DNA from: Peptoniphilus_A hominis
GTDB lineage: Bacteria > Bacillota > Clostridia > Tissierellales > Peptoniphilaceae
Assembly: GCF_040096015.1 (NCBI RefSeq)
Contig: NZ_JBBMFO010000040.1
Span: forward strand, 1 to 10,418
Length of the DNA stretch: 10,418 bases
Direction: 5' to 3'
Position numbers and translations under genes: made by a program. The notes beneath the pieces were generated by a model. That model did no database searches and had not been told where the DNA came from. It was given only the letters and a program-made list of their open reading frames with translations. How positions within the stretch are numbered: the first letter of the stretch is position 1; every line of letters begins with the position of its first letter. Shown in pieces: positions 1-6,704 of this stretch.

Positions 1-29
1 TCTTTTTTAAATTCATAACTATATTTCAT
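1..29 (-). CDS. IS3-type transposase OrfA, N-terminal fragment (partial)
   Basis: Only nine complete codons are visible, MKYSYEFKK, followed by GA of a tenth codon. The ATG is at 29-27 and the frame stays open to the window edge. From memory, this opening resembles the N-terminus of helix-turn-helix OrfA proteins of IS3-family elements in anaerobic Firmicutes, which bind the element's ends and provide the DNA-binding part of the OrfAB transposase. The ribosome binding site AAGGAGGG lies at 44-37, with 7 bases between it and the ATG. Too little protein is visible for a domain call. The assignment rests on the N-terminus plus the IS-like leader. A small unrelated protein is possible. Confidence 0.55.
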
Positions 30-34
30 AAAAA

Positions 35-69
35 TACCCTCCTTACTGGTTTGTCCAGTAAAGAGGGTA
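35..69 (-). repeat. Imperfect 15-bp inverted repeat at the IS tip, enclosing the transposase ribosome binding site
   Basis: Bases 35-49 pair with 55-69 around a five-base loop (50-54), with a single C/A mismatch (42 against 62), so 14 of 15 positions pair. On the minus strand the whole AAGGAGGG element (44-37) sits in the 3' arm. RNA that starts outside the element and reads inwards would contain both arms and hide the ribosome binding site. RNA starting inside the repeat would not. This arrangement is known from other insertion sequences as protection against transposase expression by read-through transcription. Confidence 0.7.
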
Positions 70-95
70 CATATCATCTTGCATGAGGGTTTTTA

Positions 96-126
96 TTTTT
101 GCAAATATTTTTTGTAAAAATTTTTT
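96..126 (+). terminator. Possible weak AT-rich terminator
   Basis: A 10-bp stem (96-105 with 111-120, one G-U pair, loop 106-110) is followed by six T residues (121-126) on the + strand. The stem has only one G-C pair, so it would be weak and may be a chance product of very AT-rich DNA. If real, it would stop rightward transcription leaving the insertion element before the exporter promoter. Confidence 0.28.
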
Positions 127-158
127 ATCTTTCTATTTAGATTCTTTTCAAAATAGAA

Positions 159-187
159 TTGACAGGTAAAATTTTTTATTATAAGAT
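159..187 (+). promoter_or_regulatory. Sigma-A type promoter of the ABC-2 exporter operon
   Basis: A perfect -35 box TTGACA (159-164) is separated by 17 bases from a -10-like TAAGAT (182-187, four of six consensus matches). Transcription would start near 194, giving a leader of roughly 65 bases before the ATPase start at 259. No operator or riboswitch-like structure is evident in that short AT-rich leader. Confidence 0.6.
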
Positions 188-258
188 AATTTTAAATTTA
201 AAGAGTTTAAAACATTTTAGATGTGAATTTTATAAAAATTTTCATAACTGGAGGCAAG

Positions 259-975
259 ATGATAAAAATAGAAAACTTGAGAAAAACTTTTGCCACAAAA
301 ATTGCTGTAAATGATCTCACTTTAGATGTGCCTAATGGCGTAGTCTATGGTTTTTTGGGACCCAATGGCGCAGGCAAAACTACAACTATTAAAATTATTG
401 TGGGCATGCTCAGGCAAGACAGTGGCAAAATTAAAATCGACGGCATTGACACCCTAGAGGACCCCATAGAGTCAAAGAAAAAATTTGCCTATGTGCCTGA
501 CAATCCTGACATCTACGAGGCCATGACTGCCAGGCAGTATCTAAACTTTATGGCAGATGTCTTCTCCATGAGCTTAGAAAAGAGAAATGAAAATATAAAA
601 AAATACGCGGAAATTTTTGAAATGACAGAAAATTTAGACGCAACAATTTCTGCCCTATCTCATGGCATGAAGCAAAAAATAGTTTTAATAGGGGCCCTAA
701 TTCACGAGCCAAGGCTTTTAATTTTAGATGAGCCCATGGTTGGTCTTGACGCAAAAAGTTCCTTTAGGCTAAAAAATATTATGAGAGAAGTGGCTGATGG
801 CGGCGGCACAGTTTTCTTTTCCACTCATGTCATGGAAGTTGCAGAAAAAATGTGCGACGAAATTGCAATTATTAATAAGGGAAAATTAATTGCTGAGGGA
901 AGTCTCGATGACATCAAGGCTGCTGCCGAGGACATGGGAAGTCTTGAAAAAATCTTTTTAGAGCTTACGGAGTGA
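259..975 (+). CDS. ABC-2 type exporter, ATP-binding subunit
   Basis: This is the cytoplasmic ATPase that would power the membrane permease encoded immediately downstream; the substrate is unknown. The 238-residue protein has a Walker A motif GPNGAGKTT (34-42), signature LSHGMKQK (133-140), Walker B LLILDEP (153-159), D-loop GLDA (162-165) and switch histidine H190. The usual Q-loop glutamine is replaced in the YVPDNP segment (78-83). The HGMKQ form of the signature resembles ATPases of the EcsA/drug-export type. An in-frame upstream ATG at 223 has no ribosome binding site. The ATG at 259 follows GGAGG (250-254) and places the domain start normally, so it is preferred. The stop lies 4 bases before the permease start, indicating one operon. 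Confidence 0.9.
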   Translation: MIKIENLRKTFATKIAVNDLTLDVPNGVVYGFLGPNGAGKTTTIKIIVGMLRQDSGKIKIDGIDTLEDPIESKKKFAYVPDNPDIYEAMTARQYLNFMADVFSMSLEKRNENIKKYAEIFEMTENLDATISALSHGMKQKIVLIGALIHEPRLLILDEPMVGLDAKSSFRLKNIMREVADGGGTVFFSTHVMEVAEKMCDEIAIINKGKLIAEGSLDDIKAAAEDMGSLEKIFLELTE

Positions 976-979
976 TTTT

Positions 980-2629
980 ATGACTAGATTTTTTGAATTA
1001 AAAACACTTTTAAAAAAAGACCTCTACCTGAGTCTTCTTGCTCCCCTAAAAAAGCCCTCAAAAAATGGCGGAGACTTTAGGGTTTTAACAGTTTTAGGCC
1101 TTGTAATTTTATTTTTCTACCTTGCCTTTTTATATTTTTTCTTAATTCTTGGCTTTATAATACCCATGGCAAAGCTTGGAAAGGAAAGCCTGGTCCTAAT
1201 GGTCTTCTTTGGCTTTGTCTCTCTTGGCACAATAGTCTTTACCAGCCCAGGAATTATTTCAAAAATTTATTACTCTAGGGATGTGGAACTCCTACTTCCC
1301 CTTCCCCTTAGGCAAAATAATATTTATCTCTCAAAAATTTTAGGGTCTGTGGCTATAGCCTTCCTTACTAGCCTTGTCATTTTTATTCCCCTAATTTTTC
1401 CACTGGTTAAATATGGGAGTTTAAAGCTTATAAAATTTTTCTCAATAATATTTCTTAATTTATCAAATATTATTTTTACAGTTTTAATTTTGTCAATTAT
1501 CCTGATTTTATTTATGAGGGCCTTTGCAGGCATAGGTGGACTAAAAAATCTACTTCAGGCTCTTGGTTTTATTTTTGGAATTGGGGCGACCTTGGCACCA
1601 CAGCTTATCACTTGGTCAGAGCTTTCAAAGGAAGTACTAGAAAAAAACATAATTAACTTTATCAAGCACCTCTTCCCACAAGTTTTTCTAGTGGATAAGT
1701 TTTATGGGATGACTAATCTCTCTGGCTTTTTTATTAGCCTTGCCATACTTCTTCTTATGGCTCTAATTTTATTTGCCCTAAGCTTTCCACTCTCAAAGTT
1801 AATGATAGCTGGAGTTTTAAGGGCAAATACTTCAGGCTCAAGGGCAAAGAGAAAGGGCGAAAATAAAAACACATCTATTGCAATTTCTCTTGCAAAAAAA
1901 GATATGACAAATGTAATAAAGACGCCCGTTTACTTTTTTAACTTGGCAAGTGGAGCTTTTATGTTTCCAATCCTCATGATTTTTGGATTTTTAAAGGGCG
2001 AAAGTATAAAACACATTCAAGAATTTTTTGCCAATACAGAGTCTTTCGGTTTTGGAAAAATTGATGTCTTCTTTGCCCTATTAATAGGACTCTTTTTCTA
2101 CGCTGCCTTTATGACACCACTGTCTATCACAAGCATCACTCGCGAAGGGAAAAATATTTATCTAATGCAGACTCTACCCATTTCCTATGAAGATCAGGTT
2201 AAGGGAAGAATTTTGGGGTCCAGCTTATTTCAATTTATATCAACTTTTCCAATAATAATATTTTTAGCCTACCTCATAGGCTTTGATGGCCTATATATTT
2301 TGGCTATGCTAATAGGGTCCTGCCTTGGGTCTTATGCTTCATCTTCCTTTGGAATTTATTATGGCATAAAATATCCAAAGCTTGATTGGGAAAACCCCCA
2401 AGATGCAGTTAAGAGAAACTTCCCAGTATTTCTCTTTGGAATACTTAGCATGGCTGTTATGGCACTTTCAGCCTTTATAATTTTTAGGCTCTATATGGCC
2501 TTTGGGTCAGTAAGTTTTGTTAAATTTATAATTATAGGCTACGTCGCTGTGGCAATGGCACTTTCCCTTGCAATAAAAAAACAGGCAGAAATTTCTTTAA
2601 AAGAAAAATTGCCTGAATATAATTCTTAA
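980..2629 (+). CDS. ABC-2 type exporter, 12-helix membrane permease
   Basis: This integral membrane partner of the preceding ATPase has 549 residues. It shows about 12 hydrophobic helices, near residues 39-61, 71-95, 118-142, 153-179, 190-210, 248-275, 316-336, 360-384, 415-435, 438-458, 481-503 and 512-532. A basic, polar linker (about 281-312) separates two six-helix halves. Segment 103-123 in the first half and 394-414 in the second align without gaps, share a central LP and both end in ILGS, which suggests internal duplication. The length exceeds the usual 250-400 residues of single-module ABC-2 permeases and fits the large putative exporter permeases of Firmicutes. GGAG (969-972) overlaps the ATPase stop region, so translation is probably coupled. 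Substrate cannot be deduced. Confidence 0.85.
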   Translation: MTRFFELKTLLKKDLYLSLLAPLKKPSKNGGDFRVLTVLGLVILFFYLAFLYFFLILGFIIPMAKLGKESLVLMVFFGFVSLGTIVFTSPGIISKIYYSRDVELLLPLPLRQNNIYLSKILGSVAIAFLTSLVIFIPLIFPLVKYGSLKLIKFFSIIFLNLSNIIFTVLILSIILILFMRAFAGIGGLKNLLQALGFIFGIGATLAPQLITWSELSKEVLEKNIINFIKHLFPQVFLVDKFYGMTNLSGFFISLAILLLMALILFALSFPLSKLMIAGVLRANTSGSRAKRKGENKNTSIAISLAKKDMTNVIKTPVYFFNLASGAFMFPILMIFGFLKGESIKHIQEFFANTESFGFGKIDVFFALLIGLFFYAAFMTPLSITSITREGKNIYLMQTLPISYEDQVKGRILGSSLFQFISTFPIIIFLAYLIGFDGLYILAMLIGSCLGSYASSSFGIYYGIKYPKLDWENPQDAVKRNFPVFLFGILSMAVMALSAFIIFRLYMAFGSVSFVKFIIIGYVAVAMALSLAIKKQAEISLKEKLPEYNS

Positions 2630-2656
2630 GCTCACAAGTGGTGAGCTTTTTTATTT
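2628..2656 (+). terminator. Rho-independent terminator of the ABC-2 exporter operon
   Basis: A perfect 8-bp stem (AAGCTCAC at 2628-2635 with GTGAGCTT at 2641-2648, loop 2636-2640) is followed by a T-rich run to 2656. It begins inside the permease stop codon. The opposite strand has no U-tract after the stem, so it probably serves only the + strand, although the converging phosphatase gene ends at 2655. Confidence 0.85.
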
Positions 2657-3764
2657 ACCAAACATTAATAAGAAGCATTGAGATGTCGTCTGTCTGTTCT
2701 CCGTCATTAAATTCCTCTAATTCGTTATCTAAAATTTCTAGGACATCCTTATTATTTTCTAAGATTATATTGTGGACTCTCTCGTAGCCAAAGGATTCCT
2801 TCTTTGAATTTCTAGCCTCCACAACTCCATCTGTCATAAACAAAATGTAGTCGCCTGAATAAAGTTTTATTTCCTTCTCTTCATAATCAGGTCTGGCAAA
2901 AAATCTTGAAATAGGATAGCCCTTGGACTCTAAATTCATAAATTCTCTGTCCCTAACCATTATTGGCAGAGGCAAGTGGCCTGCATTGGAAAAAACAAAT
3001 TTCTTCTTTTTTGTGTTGTAAACTCCATAAAAGCAAGTGAAATAATTTTCTATTTCAAGCCTTAGACTAGTAAACCTTGTGCAAAGTTCAGAGAGAGTTT
3101 TTTGGGGCGAAATGAGAGTCAGCTTATCCAGAGTCCTCACAACAGTCTTAATAAACATGGTAACCATGGAGGCAGCAAAGCCGTGACCAACAGAGTCGGC
3201 TATGTAAATAGCTATGTGGTCATCATCTATCTCAAAGACATCAAACATGTCGCCACTTAAAATTGTAGAAGGTTTGTAAACATAATTTACCTTCAAGTTT
3301 TTTATAAAGCCCCTCTCTGGCAAGACTGTCTGCTGGATAAGTGAGGCTGCCATAGTTTCACTGGTCATGAACCTATTTTTCTCGATAATTTCCCTTTGCA
3401 GCTTTCGCGCCATAGTTACATTTCTAAAAACTTCAACTACGCCAAGGATTTCTCCCTTTTTATTTATAATTGGTGAACACTTTACGGAAAAAACCATGCT
3501 CCCAATATTTTCTTCTCTTTGGATAACTTCGCCACTTAAAAGTGCCCGCCTAGTTATCTCTGGATCAAAAAGATCTTCCCCCAAGATGCAAACTTTTTTG
3601 TCCCTGTCATAACCTAAGAGGTCTTCCATTGCCTTGTTGACAAAGACGACTTTTTCGTTATAGTCGAGAACGCGAACTAAGTCTGCAATGGCATTTAGAA
3701 CTTGAAAATCAATTTTGTCATCAATTTTATCGCCTATTCCTTCTTCATCTAAATATTTTTCCAT
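2655..3764 (-). CDS. PAS-domain PP2C-type serine phosphatase (RsbU/SpoIIE-like)
   Basis: This is a predicted cytoplasmic, metal-dependent protein serine phosphatase. Family members dephosphorylate STAS-domain anti-anti-sigma factors in partner-switching pathways. The 369-residue protein has a PAS sensor domain (about 20-115), a helical linker (about 116-150) of the kind that transmits signals, and a C-terminal PP2C/SpoIIE domain (about 155-369). Metal and core motifs are SGD (170-172), ADSVGHG (189-195), NAGH (260-263), TDG (311-313) and TDD (358-360). No signal peptide or membrane helix is visible. The ATG at 3764 follows AAGGTGGTG (3777-3769). No STAS protein, anti-sigma kinase or sigma factor is nearby, so the target is unknown; a general stress or metabolic regulator is possible. 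The signal sensed by the PAS domain cannot be read from the sequence. Confidence 0.88.
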   Translation of the reverse strand: MEKYLDEEGIGDKIDDKIDFQVLNAIADLVRVLDYNEKVVFVNKAMEDLLGYDRDKKVCILGEDLFDPEITRRALLSGEVIQREENIGSMVFSVKCSPIINKKGEILGVVEVFRNVTMARKLQREIIEKNRFMTSETMAASLIQQTVLPERGFIKNLKVNYVYKPSTILSGDMFDVFEIDDDHIAIYIADSVGHGFAASMVTMFIKTVVRTLDKLTLISPQKTLSELCTRFTSLRLEIENYFTCFYGVYNTKKKKFVFSNAGHLPLPIMVRDREFMNLESKGYPISRFFARPDYEEKEIKLYSGDYILFMTDGVVEARNSKKESFGYERVHNIILENNKDVLEILDNELEEFNDGEQTDDISMLLINVW

Positions 3765-3791
3765 GTTTCACCACCTTTATTTATTGTTTAC

Positions 3792-3820
3792 AGTATAGCA
3801 AATTAGGATTCACATAACAA
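3792..3820 (-). promoter_or_regulatory. Promoter of the PAS/PP2C phosphatase gene
   Basis: On the minus strand TTGTTA (3820-3815) is spaced exactly 17 bases from TATACT (3797-3792). They match the -35 and -10 consensus at four and five of six positions. The promoter lies directly after the methyltransferase stop codon and gives a leader of about 20 bases before the ribosome binding site. The phosphatase can therefore be transcribed independently of the upstream gene, although read-through is also likely since no terminator separates them. Confidence 0.6.
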
Positions 3821-4951
3821 TTATCTTTTTGGCTTTGGCCCATAATATTGGTAGTAGTAGGTCTTAAGTCTGCCGTTGTATAATTTTCTATTTCTGTCAG
3901 CTTTTTTGCCAAAATTTTTCTCAAAGTTTTCATTGGCAGTAATTACATAAAAGGACCAAGTCTTTAAGCTTTTTGCAAGCTCTCCCAACTCTTTATTTAG
4001 CTGGTCAACATCTTCCTTGCCAATTCTCTCCCCATAGGGTGGATTTGTAATGATGACGCCATAGTCATCAGGTAGGTCAAGTTCTCTTATGTCCTTTTGG
4101 AAGAAGGAGATGTCCTCTTCTAGTCCAAGGATCTCTGCATTTGACTTGGCGATTTTAATGGCCTTATAGGACACATCTGATGCTAAGATTTCCAATTTTT
4201 CATCATATCTTATTTCAGAGTAGGCTTTTTTCTTTTCTTCCTTAAAAATTTCTGGATCGAAAAATTTAAAATTTTCAAAATCAAATTTTCTCATAAGTCC
4301 TGGCGCAATATTTTTTTCCATCATGGCTGCTTCAATGGGAATTGTTCCCGATCCGCAGAAGGGGTCTGCTAAAATCCTGTCCTTGTTCCAAAAAGTTAGC
4401 TTAACAAGACTTGCCGCAATAGTTTCTGAAAGGGGAGCCTTGTAGTTTACCTCCCTATAACCTCTCTTGTGAAGTCCCTCGCCTGATGTGTCAATAGTAA
4501 TTTCTGCTAGGTCATTTAAAAGTGAAACCTCAATTTTTACTCTTGGACCAGATTTTTCGAACCAGGAAACCTTGTACTTCATCTTCAGTTTTTCGATTAT
4601 TGCCTTTTCAGTAATCCTTTGGCAGTCAGAAATAGAAAATAATTTTGACTTCCTACTTCTTCCTTGAATGATGAAATTATCTTCCTCGCCAAGATAGTCC
4701 CACCAACGAATTTCAAAAACCTTGTCGAAAAGTTCTTCAAAGGTCTCTGCCTTAAAGGAGTCAACTAAGAGCAAAAGCCTCTCTGCCGTCCTTAGCTTTA
4801 AGTTTAAGATGGCTATGTCCTTAAGCTGGCAATCTATTTCAACTTTTCCGTCACTTACTTTTAAATCTTCGTAGCCAAGGTCTATGAGTTCTCTTTTTGT
4901 AACAGCTTCAAGACCCATATTTGTAGTGGCGATTAATTTTATTTTATCCAT
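3821..4951 (-). CDS. THUMP-domain class I SAM-dependent RNA methyltransferase (RlmL/YpsC-like)
   Basis: This is a predicted cytoplasmic RNA methyltransferase. The nearest characterised relatives, E. coli RlmL N-terminal module and B. subtilis YpsC, belong to the 23S rRNA guanine-N2 methyltransferase group, so rRNA is the likely substrate. In the 376-residue protein, an N-terminal ferredoxin-like region and THUMP domain occupy about residues 1-155. A Rossmann-fold methyltransferase follows, with SAM-binding motif DPFCGSGT (196-203), acidic motif SDVS (258-261) and catalytic NPPYGER (303-309), which is typical of methylation of exocyclic amino groups. The length matches the single-module Firmicutes form and lacks the second methyltransferase domain fused in E. 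coli RlmL. AGAGGTG (4962-4956) precedes the ATG. The gene diverges from the superoxide reductase and lies 56 bases upstream of the phosphatase. Confidence 0.9.
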   Translation of the reverse strand: MDKIKLIATTNMGLEAVTKRELIDLGYEDLKVSDGKVEIDCQLKDIAILNLKLRTAERLLLLVDSFKAETFEELFDKVFEIRWWDYLGEEDNFIIQGRSRKSKLFSISDCQRITEKAIIEKLKMKYKVSWFEKSGPRVKIEVSLLNDLAEITIDTSGEGLHKRGYREVNYKAPLSETIAASLVKLTFWNKDRILADPFCGSGTIPIEAAMMEKNIAPGLMRKFDFENFKFFDPEIFKEEKKKAYSEIRYDEKLEILASDVSYKAIKIAKSNAEILGLEEDISFFQKDIRELDLPDDYGVIITNPPYGERIGKEDVDQLNKELGELAKSLKTWSFYVITANENFEKNFGKKADRNRKLYNGRLKTYYYQYYGPKPKR

Positions 4952-5080
4952 TTTGCACCTCTAATTTATTATACTAAATATGAAAGTTTTTTTCCTTATT
5001 TTAAAATTAATGAGTTAATTAATTTAAATAGGGTAATAACTTTTATGTAGTAAAAATATAAATTTTTGGGGGTAATAAAA

Positions 5081-5434
5081 ATGAAATTAACTGAAACAGT
5101 ACAAACTGCTGATTTTAAATCTGAAAAACACGTTCCTGTAATCCACGTTGAAAAGGCTGACGGTCTTCTAAAGATTAAGGCTCTTGTTGGAGAAGAAATC
5201 GAACATCCAAACACTTTAGAACACCACATTGCATGGATCAAAGTTTTCTTCAAACCTGAAGGAGAAAAATTCCCAATTGAAGTTGGTTCTTATGAATTTA
5301 GCGCTCACGGCGAAGGCGAAGTATTTACAGTACCTTGCGTAGAAGCAGCTGTTAAGACTGACAAGGGTGGAGAAGTTTATGCACTAAGCTATTGCAATAT
5401 CCACGGACTTTGGGAAAATTCAGTAGAAGCTTAA
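5081..5434 (+). CDS. Class II superoxide reductase (neelaredoxin type)
   Basis: This cytoplasmic non-haem iron enzyme reduces superoxide to hydrogen peroxide without releasing oxygen and is typical of anaerobes. All active-site residues are present in the 117-residue protein. Iron ligands are H17, H42, H48, C105 and H108; E15 and K16 of the EKHVP motif supply the labile carboxylate ligand and the catalytic lysine. The N-terminal desulforedoxin iron domain of class I enzymes is absent, so this is the one-iron form, normally fed by rubredoxin or a similar donor not seen here. An in-frame TTG at 5066 is possible, but GGGGG (5068-5072) sits 8 bases before the ATG at 5081, which is preferred. The protein contains no arginine and uses no GCC alanine codons, unlike its neighbours, suggesting strong expression. 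It is a single-gene transcript with no clear promoter box. Confidence 0.93.
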   Translation: MKLTETVQTADFKSEKHVPVIHVEKADGLLKIKALVGEEIEHPNTLEHHIAWIKVFFKPEGEKFPIEVGSYEFSAHGEGEVFTVPCVEAAVKTDKGGEVYALSYCNIHGLWENSVEA

Positions 5435-5446
5435 GAATAAAATTTT

Positions 5447-5480
5447 AAAAGACGAGGATTTTTGTCCCCGTCTTTTTTTT
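5447..5480 (+). terminator. Probably bidirectional terminator between superoxide reductase and alcohol dehydrogenase
   Basis: A 12-position stem with one mismatch (5447-5458 with 5465-5476, loop 5459-5464) ends in a run of eight T residues (5473-5480) on the + strand. On the minus strand the same hairpin is followed by TTTTAAAATTTTA, so it can also stop transcripts of the dehydrogenase gene, which ends at 5523. Confidence 0.88.
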
Positions 5481-5522
5481 GTGCTTTCATATTTTATTTT
5501 TATTTCAAAATTTTTTAAAAAC

Positions 5523-6695
5523 TTATAGAGAAGCCTTATAAATTTCTAGTACATCTTCCTTCTTAAGTTCCACTACACCTCTTATTGAGCCGCCAGCGTG
5601 TCTTGCTGCAGCCTCTGCCATGGCTTCAAGCTTTTTGTCGTCAATGCCAACTTCCCCAAGGGTCATTGGTATATTCATGTCATCTTCAAAGAAGATGTGA
5701 AGCTGTGCAATGGCTTTTTTGGCGTCATTAAACTTGTCCTCACTTGCCTTTATGCCAAAGACATTAATGCCAAAGTCCCTAATCATGTCCACTGTGTCAT
5801 CATTTAAGATGTGGTTTAAAAATCTTGGAGTCAAAATTGCAAGACCAATGCCGTGAGTTATGTCATAGAAGGCAGAAAGTTCGTGTTCCATGGCGTGAAC
5901 TGACCACCCTGTTGCCTTGCCCGTAGAAAGTAGTCCGTTGATTGCCCAAGATGATGCCCACATAATATTTGCCCTTGCCTCATAATTTTCTGGCTCTTTC
6001 ATGGCAATAGGTCCGTAGTGGATGCAAGTCTTTAAAATTCCTTCAGCCAATCTATTTTGCATGTAAGCTCCATCGCCTAAAGTGAAATAATTTTCCATAG
6101 TGTGACTCATTATGTCGGCAATTCCTGCTGCAGTGTGCTTGGCATTAACTGTGTAAGTTAGCTCAGGATTTAAAATAGAAAATTTTGGAAGAGTGTATTC
6201 AGAGCCGAAACCAAGTTTTTGTGTAGTTTCAGGATTTGTAATAACTCCGCCCCTGTCCATTTCAGAACCCGTTGCTGAAAGAGTTAAAATTGTGCCTATA
6301 GGAAGTGCCCTTTCAATCTTTGCCTTTTTAATTACAATGTCCCATGGGTCGCAGTCAAGATAAACTGCCCCTGCAACTAATTTGGAAAGGTCAATTACAG
6401 AGCCGCCGCCCACTGCCAAGATGAAGTCCAAATCATTTTCTCTAATAATTTTTACGCCCTCTCTTGCTGACTCAACTCTTGGGTTTGGCTCAATTCCAGA
6501 AAGTTCCTTGTAGAAAATATTATTTTCTTCAAGTATTTTTATTATCTCGTCGTAAAGTCCACTTCTCTTAATGGAGCCTCCTCCATAGGAAAGTAAAACT
6601 CTACTTCCATATTTTTTTATTTCAGAAGCCAAATTTTTCATTTGGTCTCTTCCAAAAAGAATTCTCGTACTAACATCAAAAATAAAATCTTTCAT
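5523..6695 (-). CDS. Iron-containing alcohol dehydrogenase (butanol dehydrogenase/YugJ-like)
   Basis: This cytoplasmic group III alcohol dehydrogenase interconverts aldehydes and alcohols with NAD(P)H. Close relatives are the BdhA/YugJ butanol dehydrogenases of clostridia and bacilli. The 390-residue length is standard. The nucleotide-binding segment contains YGGGS (37-41) and GGGSVIDLSK (96-105). The metal site is complete, with D194, H198, H267 and H281 as ligands, plus the conserved H271 within SVHAMEHELSA. The ATG at 6695 follows AGGAGGT, which overlaps the TAG stop of the upstream transporter gene 9 bases away, so the two are co-transcribed and probably translationally coupled. The true substrate is unknown; many relatives act broadly in fermentation or aldehyde detoxification. 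Transcription ends at the hairpin at 5447-5476. Confidence 0.92.
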   Translation of the reverse strand: MKDFIFDVSTRILFGRDQMKNLASEIKKYGSRVLLSYGGGSIKRSGLYDEIIKILEENNIFYKELSGIEPNPRVESAREGVKIIRENDLDFILAVGGGSVIDLSKLVAGAVYLDCDPWDIVIKKAKIERALPIGTILTLSATGSEMDRGGVITNPETTQKLGFGSEYTLPKFSILNPELTYTVNAKHTAAGIADIMSHTMENYFTLGDGAYMQNRLAEGILKTCIHYGPIAMKEPENYEARANIMWASSWAINGLLSTGKATGWSVHAMEHELSAFYDITHGIGLAILTPRFLNHILNDDTVDMIRDFGINVFGIKASEDKFNDAKKAIAQLHIFFEDDMNIPMTLGEVGIDDKKLEAMAEAAARHAGGSIRGVVELKKEDVLEIYKASL

Positions 6696-6704
6696 ATTGA
6701 CCTC

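Larger units (their letters stand above)
1..71 (-). mobile_element. Left end of an insertion sequence (probably IS3 family), truncated by the window edge
   Basis: Read on the minus strand, the element appears to begin at position 71 with TGTACCC. It runs through a GC-richer palindrome, a strong ribosome binding site and a start codon at 29 that opens a lysine/tyrosine-rich reading frame. A TG terminus, a short leader and a transposase start within about 45 bases of the tip match IS3-family organisation. The right end and any target-site duplication lie outside the window, so the boundary at 71 is inferred from the terminus only. The element points away from the ABC exporter operon, whose promoter lies about 90 bases beyond the tip. 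Confidence 0.62.

Noticed and set aside
223..258. Upstream ATG extending the ABC ATPase by 12 residues
   Set aside because: No ribosome binding site precedes it, whereas the ATG at 259 follows GGAGG and puts the ABC domain at the normal distance from the N-terminus.
4968..4973. Perfect TATAAT on the minus strand upstream of the methyltransferase gene
   Set aside because: Transcription from it would start near 4961, inside the ribosome binding site (4962-4956), and no -35 box lies at the right distance. It may be chance in AT-rich DNA.
4996..5253. An 85-residue minus-strand reading frame
   Set aside because: It overlaps the superoxide reductase coding sequence, whose active-site residues are all intact, and it lacks a convincing ribosome binding site. 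It is a shadow frame.
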